33,335 nt of DNA from Desulfobulbaceae bacterium (GCA_027859235.1 JAQIBE010000281.1:1-33335), one strand, 5' to 3'; shown: positions 1-7,270, counted from the first letter of the stretch. The notes: a model not told the origin generated them from the sequence alone. Program-made: numbers and translations.

Positions 1-858
1 AATCGGCAGCGCCAATCCACCTATCCCTCTCTGATCTTTGATGGTGAGGCGGACGGTATCGTCGGTACCCTTGGTCTTGAAAACTGGACCGGCTTGAAGA
101 AGAGTGGTCTGCGTGTGGCCTATGGTAAGGTCTATTTCTCAGATAGTAATGATACGGATAATCTTATTAGTGATCATTCTGACACGAAAGATTCGACCAT
201 CGTGGCGTCGTTCTTTGAGACGGAAATTCCAGCTGTGGATAATAGTTTGATGGTTTTGAGCTATGCCCATATCTTTGATATGCCGGCCTTTCTGAGCGAA
301 TCTGCAGAAAGCGGGATGGACGGTTTGATTCTCGGTGATGTGGATATGTTCGGCCTGCATGTGCAGGCGGCCGATATTGGTAACTCCGGCCTCGATCTCT
401 ATGTCTCCGGTTCCATCAATGTAACAGATCCAAATGATGAGCCTGAGAATATTGGAGCTGGTATGGGCTTTATGACCGGTGATCGTGCTCAGAATAATCT
501 ATTCGTTGATGATGAGATGGATGCAGAGCGTACCGGTTGGGCTGTTGTTGCCGGTCTCCGCTATGAGCTGCCTATTCAGGCCCTGAATAATCCCAAGCTT
601 GGTTTCGAGTATAACCATGGCAGTCGCTACCATTTTACCATGACCAGCGGCGCGAACGAGCTGTATAATAAGTTTGCCACCCGTGGTGATGCCTATGAGG
701 TCTACTATATTCAGCCTGCGTCCGATAATATGTTCTTCAGGCTAGGTTACACCTATGTGGATTACGAGTACTCATGGTCTGGTCAACCTGCTGGCAAGCC
801 ACAGGAAATAGATACAGAGATGTACAATGTCTATATGCTGATGGACGTCCAGTTCTAG
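1..858 (+). CDS. 3' part of an outer-membrane beta-barrel protein (DUF3373/porin-like), truncated at window start
   Basis: Frame stays open from position 1 (NRQRQSTYPSLIFDGEADGIVG...) through the listed 94..858 ORF. Alternating amphipathic strands, aromatic-terminated strands and final residue F (..YNVYMLMDVQF), typical of OM barrels. Confidence 0.65.
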   Translation, partial: NRQRQSTYPSLIFDGEADGIVGTLGLENWTGLKKSGLRVAYGKVYFSDSNDTDNLISDHSDTKDSTIVASFFETEIPAVDNSLMVLSYAHIFDMPAFLSESAESGMDGLILGDVDMFGLHVQAADIGNSGLDLYVSGSINVTDPNDEPENIGAGMGFMTGDRAQNNLFVDDEMDAERTGWAVVAGLRYELPIQALNNPKLGFEYNHGSRYHFTMTSGANELYNKFATRGDAYEVYYIQPASDNMFFRLGYTYVDYEYSWSGQPAGKPQEIDTEMYNVYMLMDVQF

Positions 859-885
859 CAGACGACTCTGCAGTTTGGAGCATAA

Positions 886-927
886 AAAAAGAGCTGATTG
901 GCCTTGTGCCAATCAGCTCTTTTTTTT
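886..927. terminator. bidirectional Rho-independent terminator
   Basis: AAAAAAAGAGCTGATTGGCcttgtGCCAATCAGCTCTTTTTTTT, between the convergent barrel gene and the NYN gene. Confidence 0.9.
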
Positions 928-981
928 GGTCATCTCTCGGCCGGCATCTGCCGTCAGATCAGCAAGGCTGGACGGTCTGCT

Positions 982-1761
982 CTAATAATCATTGGCCTTC
1001 AGGAGGCGGATGTTCATGGCCTCAACCTTGGCAGAGTCCCTGGAGGTGGGGCCAATCTGAAATTCAAATATCTTCCCATAGGCTGTAAAGATCTGCGGCT
1101 CATTCTCATGCTCTGATTTGGAACAATGGAAGAAGACTGTTTTGGCCCGTAAGCCATCTTTCTCAAGTTGAAAATAGCGGAAGAAACCAAAACCGCGATC
1201 GGCCTTATAGGTGGCCACGACCCCCCTGTACCAGTTATCCCCTTCATAATCCATGGGGAAGGGGAGGAGGCCGGGGATGAGAAAGCCTGAGGTGTAGCTG
1301 TCAGCCGATTCACGCAAATCATTGCTGACATTATTAAAGCCGATGACCTCCACCCGACACCCTTTGTTCTGCAGGGCAGTGATAAGGCGGATGAAATCGC
1401 CGTCACCGGTGAGCAGGATAATCCGATCAAGGTTACGTGACTGCAGGATAGCATCAATGGCCAGATCCATATCGGCATTGGCCTTGGTGGTGACAACGCC
1501 CTCGTCATCCACATAATGTTTTACATATTTCTTGATGACCTTGAAGCCGCATTTACGCAGGACATCATGGTAGGCATAGAGCTTATGCCGATACTCCGCA
1601 TCGACTTCAGTCCGTTTCTGATCTTCGGCCAGGTAGGAGTTGGCCCGCAGCATAATGGAGTTATCCATTGCGGCCAGATCAACAAGGATGTCATAGCGCA
1701 TCCCGTAACCGCCGCAGAGACGAATGTTTTCTGCATCTACATAAATTCCGGTCTTTAACAT
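982..1761 (-). CDS. NYN-domain (LabA/DUF88-like) putative RNase with C-terminal cold-shock-like domain
   Basis: TGIYVDAENIRL, ANADMDLAIDAI and IILLTGDGDFIRLI are NYN acidic motifs. C-term WYRGVVATYKADRGFGFFRYF...VFFHCSKSE...GKIFEFQIGPTSRDSAKVEAMNI resembles a cold-shock OB fold. Confidence 0.8.
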   Translation of the reverse strand: MLKTGIYVDAENIRLCGGYGMRYDILVDLAAMDNSIMLRANSYLAEDQKRTEVDAEYRHKLYAYHDVLRKCGFKVIKKYVKHYVDDEGVVTTKANADMDLAIDAILQSRNLDRIILLTGDGDFIRLITALQNKGCRVEVIGFNNVSNDLRESADSYTSGFLIPGLLPFPMDYEGDNWYRGVVATYKADRGFGFFRYFQLEKDGLRAKTVFFHCSKSEHENEPQIFTAYGKIFEFQIGPTSRDSAKVEAMNIRLLKANDY

Positions 1762-1876
1762 GGGATAAGTTTTTTTTAAGGTTGGTCTTTATAAAATGTC
1801 TGTAGAAAATCTACGTGTGTTGCCAGAACCCCCGCCATTTTTTTTGTGACTTCTGTGGGGGGGCTGCGGCAAGTTT

Positions 1877-1911
1877 TTCTTACTTCTTACTTCTTACTTC
1901 TCACTTCTAAC
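1877..1911. repeat. heptanucleotide tandem repeat (TTCTTAC)x3 + TTCTCAC + TTCTAAC
   Basis: Read directly: TTCTTAC TTCTTAC TTCTTAC TTCTCAC TTCTAAC. Confidence 0.9.
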
Positions 1912-1918
1912 GAGGGTT

Positions 1919-1930
1919 TATTCCCACTCA
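1919..1930. repeat. att core repeat, guaA-distal end
   Basis: TATTCCCACTCA; reverse complement TGAGTGGGAATAA would still encode ..EWE-stop. Confidence 0.85.
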
Positions 1931-1951
1931 GTAGATATATTAAGATAACTT

Positions 1952-1995
1952 GTTGAAGTTCCGTTATAAGAAAAATGTTTGTAAAATCTTTGTAA
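1952..1995. promoter_or_regulatory. probable integrase arm-type binding region, left
   Basis: GTTGAAGTTCCGTTATAAGAAAAATGTTTGTAAAATCTTTGTAA. Near-repeat of 7226-7270; two TTGTAA motifs 11 bp apart. Confidence 0.65.
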
Positions 1996-2360
1996 GTAGA
2001 ACCATACGATTTGGTTAATCAGTATTTTGAATACTATTCCATAAACCCACTAACTGACAACACTAAACTCTATATTAACCAAGATAAGACTGACGTGTTT
2101 GTAAAACAACCAAACCACCAAACCACCCCTCCCTCACCACTAAACACCTACACAAACACAAACCCCTAAACTACAATAAAGAATACAGTCATCTTGAAAA
2201 AATATATCTTCTAAAATACCCCATTTTAGGACATCACAGGAGTAATACAAATTATCTTTTTGTGTTTGACTGACACCCCACATATCAGAATGTTATTATT
2301 AGTTTATGTAAATCAATTGGGAACATTGTTATAAATATAACAAAGGGGGTGATTGATAAA

Positions 2361-2510
2361 ATGAGTAACAAAGTTAAACAGGTTGGGTTGAGATTAACAG
2401 AGTTCCATCACAATGAAATTTTGAATTTAAGTCAGAACGGACATATCAAATTGAGTGAGTGGATAAGGAGAGTTGTATTAGAGAAATTGGAGGAATTAAG
2501 GAATGGATGA
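2361..2510 (+). CDS. small ribbon-helix-helix-like DNA-binding protein (49 aa)
   Basis: MSNKVKQVGLRLTEFHHNEILNLSQNGHIKLSEWIRRVVLEKLEELRNG, preceded by a strong SD (AAAGGGGGTGAT). Below the length cut of the supplied ORF track. Confidence 0.7.
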   Translation: MSNKVKQVGLRLTEFHHNEILNLSQNGHIKLSEWIRRVVLEKLEELRNG

Positions 2511-2718
2511 TGTGAATGAGGTAGTTGATAAACACCTTAAAGGTGATGATAGGGAAGTTATGAGATTAGGTAAGAGATTGGGTAGTTTAATAATCCAATC
2601 AAAGTCAGTTGAAGAGATGGGTTCTTATGGTGGTTTAATGGGACTTCTCACCAGTTATGGAGATAAATCACTGATAGTTAAAGTAGTCAGGAGAGAGATA
2701 GGACGAATTCATAAATGA
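2503..2718 (+). CDS. hypothetical protein, 71 aa
   Basis: ATG overlaps the end of the upstream RHH ORF; same strand; compact operon arrangement. Confidence 0.55.
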   Translation: MDDVNEVVDKHLKGDDREVMRLGKRLGSLIIQSKSVEEMGSYGGLMGLLTSYGDKSLIVKVVRREIGRIHK

Positions 2719-2924
2719 GTAAGAACTTGTTTATATTCACTGACAGGGAAACCTTACTGGGTAAGGGTTTGATGAAAATTAAACACAAAAAAATCTTACG
2801 AAATGAAGATGGAGTTGTTGAAATTAAAAGGTTGAAACAAGGAGTAATGGGTTCAACAAAATTTCACATATCAAAGGTGTGTTTAACAGGGGGTAATCAA
2901 AGGATTATCCTGGTGAGAGGGTGA
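2715..2924 (+). CDS. hypothetical protein, 69 aa
   Basis: ATGA overlap with the upstream stop (2715-2718). Confidence 0.5.
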   Translation: MSKNLFIFTDRETLLGKGLMKIKHKKILRNEDGVVEIKRLKQGVMGSTKFHISKVCLTGGNQRIILVRG

Positions 2925-2925
2925 T

Positions 2926-3001
2926 GGGTTGATAGAACAACCCACCACCTATGAGATACAAGTTACCTTCCAATCACAAGGTATTTATACCCTTGTATCT
3001 C
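2926..3001 (+). promoter_or_regulatory. structured leader upstream of the RepA-like ATPase
   Basis: Hairpin GGGTTgatagaacAACCC (2926-2943), then GAGATACAAG...CTTGTATCTC (2953-3001) with alternative internal pairings ACCTT/AAGGT and GGTA/TACC. Confidence 0.5.
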
Positions 3002-3009
3002 TTTATTAA

Positions 3010-4008
3010 TTGGAGATTGAAGAAATGGAGTTAGAATTTAATGATGTGGTAGAACAGGAACAGATTGATTTTGGAATGATGAGTAGTAGTGATTTCATAA
3101 AACAAGACATACCAATACAAAGGAATATCTTATCAACTTGGTTGAAAGAAGGTTCAATCAATATGGTTTCAAGTAATCCTGGTTCATTGAAAACGTGGTA
3201 TGTGATGGGTATTTGTAAGTCAATATTAACTGGTGAGAACTTTGGTAAATGGGACGTTGAGAAAGAAGATATAAACATCCTTTTTATAGACGGTGAATTA
3301 CACCAATCAAACTTGAAAACAAGATTGGTTCAAATGAACCTTAAAGAGAATGGTGATAGGTTCCATATTCTATGTAAAAGTATGGTTGATGACAAGGTAA
3401 GAGGTGAGTTTGATTTAACTTATAAGAGTTTTAGAGATTATGTGAAAAACACCTGTATTGAAATGGATATAGGTTTAGTTATCTTTGATAATATGTCTTC
3501 ACTTTGTATAGGGTTAGACGACAATGTGAAACATAATTGGGACTTAATAAGTCAATACTTCCTTGAACTTCGTCATAAAAATATTTCATCTATTATTGTA
3601 GAACATAATAACCGGAATTCCAGTTATAGGGGGAGTTCATCTAAATTAGATAATTTAGATACACATACTGTTATCAAACGACAATCTATGGATAAGAACG
3701 TCATAAACATTTCATTTGGTAAGTATCGGTATGAGTTGGATAAGTCAGTTATGGGTACTCATAAGTTTGTTATGAGTATGACTGATAATGTTATGGAGTG
3801 GAAAGAGTTAGATAGTGATAGTTTTGGTAGAAATAAAAAAGTTTTAACTCTGTTGGGTGAAGGGTTAAAACAGGATGAGATAGGTAAGTTGATTGAGGTG
3901 GATAGGAGTTATGTAAGTAAAATTAAGAGTTGGAATATCACACAGGATTACTTTACTAAATCTAATCAATTTACGGATACAGGTAAGGGTTATTATAGAG
4001 TGAGTTAA
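3010..4008 (+). CDS. RepA-like/AAA_25 P-loop ATPase with C-terminal HTH; start may be ATG 3025 rather than TTG 3010
   Basis: NMVSSNPGSLKTWYVMG (Walker-A-like), INILFIDGELHQSNLKTRL, IGLVIFDNMSSL, SIIVEHNNRNSSYRGSSSKLDNLD match the RepA/AAA_25 pattern. C-term LKQDEIGKLIEVDRSYVSKIKSW looks like HTH. TGGAG at 3011-3015 is placed as an SD for ATG 3025. Confidence 0.75.
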   Translation: MEIEEMELEFNDVVEQEQIDFGMMSSSDFIKQDIPIQRNILSTWLKEGSINMVSSNPGSLKTWYVMGICKSILTGENFGKWDVEKEDINILFIDGELHQSNLKTRLVQMNLKENGDRFHILCKSMVDDKVRGEFDLTYKSFRDYVKNTCIEMDIGLVIFDNMSSLCIGLDDNVKHNWDLISQYFLELRHKNISSIIVEHNNRNSSYRGSSSKLDNLDTHTVIKRQSMDKNVINISFGKYRYELDKSVMGTHKFVMSMTDNVMEWKELDSDSFGRNKKVLTLLGEGLKQDEIGKLIEVDRSYVSKIKSWNITQDYFTKSNQFTDTGKGYYRVS

Positions 4009-4101
4009 GAGTGTATTCTATTGTTGGTGTTGTCATTACACCCTACCCCTACAATCCTTTGGATGTAGGGTATAACTCCATAATTAGAATATAGAATGTG
4101 T

Positions 4102-4177
4102 GTGTGAATAACTCTTTATATAGGGATTCACACTTCACATTAGTTGTGTGTGAATGATTAAAAGGGGTGATTCACAT
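4102..4177. repeat. two tandem inverted-repeat units, 46-bp period
   Basis: GTGTGAAT-N16-ATTCACAC (4102-4133) and GTGTGAAT-N14-ATTCACA (4148-4176), between convergent genes. Confidence 0.7.
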
Positions 4178-4642
4178 TCACTCACCTATGAATTGATTAT
4201 TCTTAAATTCACCTACATACTTTTCACCATTAGGAGAGGTGAATCTTCCGTGTCCATTAAATTGATTATTCTTAAAATCACCTACATACTTTTCACCAGT
4301 AGACATGGTTAATTTCCCGTATCCATCCATATTACCATTCTTAAAATCACCTATATATTTCATACCATCAGGAAAGGTTATTGTTCCGTATCCATCAGAC
4401 TTACCATTCTTAAGTTCACCTACATATTCCATACCATCAGGAGAGATTAATCTTCCGTTTCCATCAAATTTACTATTCTTAAAATCACCTACATATTTCG
4501 TACCATTAGAAACTATGAATGTTCCGTGTCCATTACTACAATTACCCTCAATACAAGTACCACCATAAGAACTTACAGGTAATAGACACAACATTGTTAG
4601 TATAATTATAAAATCTGATTTCTTCATTTTTAACTCCCTCAA
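4178..4642 (-). CDS. exported MORN-repeat protein
   Basis: N-terminal signal peptide MKKSDFIIILTMLCLLPVSSYGG (start may be the second Met, 4627). About five MORN units (YVGDFKNxxFDGxGRxxxPDG...), encoded by a ~69-bp DNA period. Confidence 0.85.
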   Translation of the reverse strand: MRELKMKKSDFIIILTMLCLLPVSSYGGTCIEGNCSNGHGTFIVSNGTKYVGDFKNSKFDGNGRLISPDGMEYVGELKNGKSDGYGTITFPDGMKYIGDFKNGNMDGYGKLTMSTGEKYVGDFKNNQFNGHGRFTSPNGEKYVGEFKNNQFIGE

Positions 4643-4824
4643 AGGTAATTACTTTATCAGTTAAGTATGTATATGACAAAACATAACAAATAAAACATCT
4701 AACAACTATATACTTTTTTTGAATATCAGTTTTTGTAATAAACTGACATTCATCAAACACTCTATATTGTAGTAATATCAACAAGTTAGTCCATTATCAC
4801 CGACTAAACCCTAAAACAAACCTA

Positions 4825-4853
4825 TTGACAATGTCAGTTTGTGAGGATATTCT
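4825..4853 (+). promoter_or_regulatory. sigma70-type promoter for the small recombinase, with overlapping palindrome
   Basis: TTGACA (4825-4830) - 17 bp - TATTCT (4848-4853). TGACA-A-TGTCA palindrome at 4826-4836. Confidence 0.55.
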
Positions 4854-4898
4854 CTCATTATATGATATTGAAAATCAGTTAAATCAAGAGGTGATGAT

Positions 4899-5456
4899 AT
4901 GAAGGTTTATCCAATCAAAGACGAATTAAAGATTAAAACTCTCAAAAAGTTGTTGAGTAATGAACCCAGAAACCTTTTACTTTTTACTCTTGGTTTGAAC
5001 TCTGGGTTGAGAATGGGTGATATTCTAAAATTGAAGGTTCAAGATGTTCTAAACAAAGGAGTGGGAGATAAGGTATATCTGGTTGAGGGTAAAACCAAAA
5101 AACAGAACTACTTTATTATCAATACAGAGGTTTTAAGGGTGATTGAGTTGTATTTGGATACATTACCTACCCTGAACCCTGAATCCTTTTTATTTCCATC
5201 AAGGAAGGGTTCTACACCCCTGTTGGTTGAGTCAGTCAATCATATGATTAAAAAATGGTGTAAAGAGATTGGGATTAAGGAAAATGTAGGGTGTCATACA
5301 TTACGAAAAACCTTTGGATACTTCCAACATAAGAAGTTTGGGGTATCTGTTCCAGAACTTATGGTTAGGTTCAATCATTCATCCCAAGACACGACATTGA
5401 GATACATAGGGATTGACTCAAAGGTGGTTAATCTAATGTTGATGAACGAAATCTAA
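4899..5456 (+). CDS. minimal (catalytic-domain-only) tyrosine recombinase, 185 aa
   Basis: Catalytic motifs SGLRMGDILKL (R), EGKTKKQNYF (K), CHTLRKTFGY (HxxR), NHSSQDTTLRYIGI (H...Y). No N-terminal core-binding domain. SD AGAGGTGATG. Confidence 0.85.
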   Translation: MKVYPIKDELKIKTLKKLLSNEPRNLLLFTLGLNSGLRMGDILKLKVQDVLNKGVGDKVYLVEGKTKKQNYFIINTEVLRVIELYLDTLPTLNPESFLFPSRKGSTPLLVESVNHMIKKWCKEIGIKENVGCHTLRKTFGYFQHKKFGVSVPELMVRFNHSSQDTTLRYIGIDSKVVNLMLMNEI

Positions 5457-5489
5457 TCAGAGGTTAATTAGTCACTTAACTCTGATTAG
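5453..5489. repeat. inverted repeat with 8-bp spacer overlapping the recombinase stop codon
   Basis: CTAATCAGAGGTTAA-TTAGTCAC-TTAACTCTGATTAG (one-nucleotide indel between arms). Confidence 0.75.
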
Positions 5490-5703
5490 ACCTCTGGAGG
5501 TTTTATGTTAGAATAAAAAATGGTAAAACATCATTCCGAAAATGAACCCGATAAATATCTCTGACATTTGAAGACCTTTTTTCTATGGGTTAATATTTAA
5601 CCACTTCAAAAAAAGAAATCCTTGAATCTCTAACCATAATCTTATAGTTATTAGATTACTTTTTGAAATGATCCGAATACTCATTCACCTAAAAGTAAAA
5701 AAT

Positions 5704-5771
5704 AGTCCCCTATACAATCGTTAAGGTGGTTCCCCAACCTTTAACCTTAACGATTTTAGGGGACTTTTTTT
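5704..5771. terminator. long Rho-independent terminator
   Basis: AGTCCCCTatacAATCGTTAAGGT...ACCTTAACGATTttaGGGGACT followed by TTTTTTT. Confidence 0.85.
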
Positions 5772-5886
5772 GTTCCAGATAAGATATTTATAACAGAACT
5801 ATCCTATATCACCCATAAAGAAAGATGTTTTTTTCAAGAAAAAAGACAAACAACTATACCTAACATTTTGATTGATGAATCACCTC

Positions 5887-7188
5887 TTACTTAGTAACTG
5901 GTTCATCCACCAAAATCTTGTAGTGTTCTTTACCCTTATCTTGGGTTAGTTCCTTTCTCATTTTTTCAACTTCTATGTGTCCGTAATGTTGTTCAATAAA
6001 GTGAACACTACACCCCAGGTTTTTACTTAAAGTAAAAACATCTACACCACTATATAACCTGTATGTTGAGTAGGTATGTCTTAAACTGTAATAACAAACT
6101 TGTTTATCAACCTCATCCAATTTGGTGTCTTTTAACATTCTATTCCAGTATTTGTAATATACTGTTCTGTTCAAAGGTTCACCGGTATCGTTATCACAGA
6201 ATACCCAATCGTTGGGTTTGGTATGTTTTGAAAGTTTCCATATCTTTTTATACAAGTCAGGACGTCTACCTATTACAACTCTCTTTCCTGTCTTCCCTCT
6301 TTTAAGGTTAATGTAAAGACAGGGGTTCTTATCTGTTGAAGTCGGTGGTTTTACACTCAAATCCTCCCATTTCAACTGTCTTCCTTCTCCAAACCGTAAA
6401 CCAGTATTACACAATAAAATAATGAAATACCTAATGAACTCCTTTTGTTCCTTCTCCTTAGGTGGACAGGATTTCCCCCAAGTCCTTAGATGTAGATAAA
6501 TCGTCTTCCATTCTTCATTTGTTAACTCTTGACGGGAATGGATGAGTTTATTTTTACTCAATTTGTTCTTAGGGAATAGAGGTTTGGACTTGTTGTCTAA
6601 ATAATTTCTTTCAAAACAAAAATTATAGAAATTATTTATAGTTGAACTCTCATTTAAGAGGGTTAACATCCTAACCGGACGTTTATTTTTAGAGTATGAG
6701 GGATTGTTTATTCGGTGATTGAAATACTCTTCAAACTTGTATGAAGGAATGGAAGACAACTTTGTCTTCTCACCAACAAAGTAGAGAAAATGTTTCATTT
6801 GACTTCGTATTGTTACCCACCTACCTTCTGTTATACCTTGATTAGGGTTACTACTTACTTCTAACTTTCGGTGTTCAAGATACTTATCCACCAGTTCCTT
6901 AGAGGTATACTCAAATATCACCTCGTTGTTTCTAATCTTGGACTTCAAGTCAAGGTAGATTTCCTCACTTAGTTCTATCCCTTCTTGGAGATTTTCAGTT
7001 CTTAGTGATTTTCTGTAATATTTTTGATTTTCACGAAACCAGACACTCATCTGGTAAACCAAACCGGATTGGGTAGTCCTGAACACTTTAACACGTCCAC
7101 CTAATACATCGTGTTCATCGGTTTTGAAACTACCCTTGTTCTCTCTTGGTTTTCGTGGTTTGGACTTTCGGGTGGGAATAGAACTCAT
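5887..7188 (-). CDS. tyrosine-type site-specific integrase (433 aa)
   Basis: LLCNTGLRFGEGRQLKWEDL (R), LKRGKTGKRV (K), YYSLRHTYSTYRLYSGVDVFTLSKNLGCSVHFIEQHYGHI (YxLRH...HY). Adjacent to the att core in guaA. Confidence 0.92.
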   Translation of the reverse strand: MSSIPTRKSKPRKPRENKGSFKTDEHDVLGGRVKVFRTTQSGLVYQMSVWFRENQKYYRKSLRTENLQEGIELSEEIYLDLKSKIRNNEVIFEYTSKELVDKYLEHRKLEVSSNPNQGITEGRWVTIRSQMKHFLYFVGEKTKLSSIPSYKFEEYFNHRINNPSYSKNKRPVRMLTLLNESSTINNFYNFCFERNYLDNKSKPLFPKNKLSKNKLIHSRQELTNEEWKTIYLHLRTWGKSCPPKEKEQKEFIRYFIILLCNTGLRFGEGRQLKWEDLSVKPPTSTDKNPCLYINLKRGKTGKRVVIGRRPDLYKKIWKLSKHTKPNDWVFCDNDTGEPLNRTVYYKYWNRMLKDTKLDEVDKQVCYYSLRHTYSTYRLYSGVDVFTLSKNLGCSVHFIEQHYGHIEVEKMRKELTQDKGKEHYKILVDEPVTK

Positions 7189-7191
7189 TTT

Positions 7192-7208
7192 TTGTAATAT
7201 CCTTGTAA
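7192..7208. promoter_or_regulatory. TTGTAA pair 11 bp apart immediately upstream of the integrase start
   Basis: TTGTAA at 7192-7197 and 7203-7208. Confidence 0.5.
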
Positions 7209-7225
7209 GACGGTTTTTCTAACAC

Positions 7226-7270
7226 GTTGTATTTCCGTTTTAAGAACATTACTTTGTAAAATCTTTGTAA
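7226..7270. promoter_or_regulatory. probable integrase arm-type binding region, right
   Basis: GTTGTATTTCCGTTTTAAGAACATTACTTTGTAAAATCTTTGTAA, near-repeat of 1952-1995. Confidence 0.65.

Noticed and set aside
4180-4560. Regularly spaced ~69-bp DNA repeats, possible CRISPR-like array
   Set aside because: They are in-frame MORN-repeat codons with a continuous ORF and signal peptide; the repeats are imperfect with no unique spacers.
5887-7188. Integrase with YxLR instead of HxxR and GC instead of GH, possible inactive enzyme
   Set aside because: YSLRHTY..QHYGH is, to my knowledge, the normal form of a common integrase subfamily, so this is not evidence for decay.
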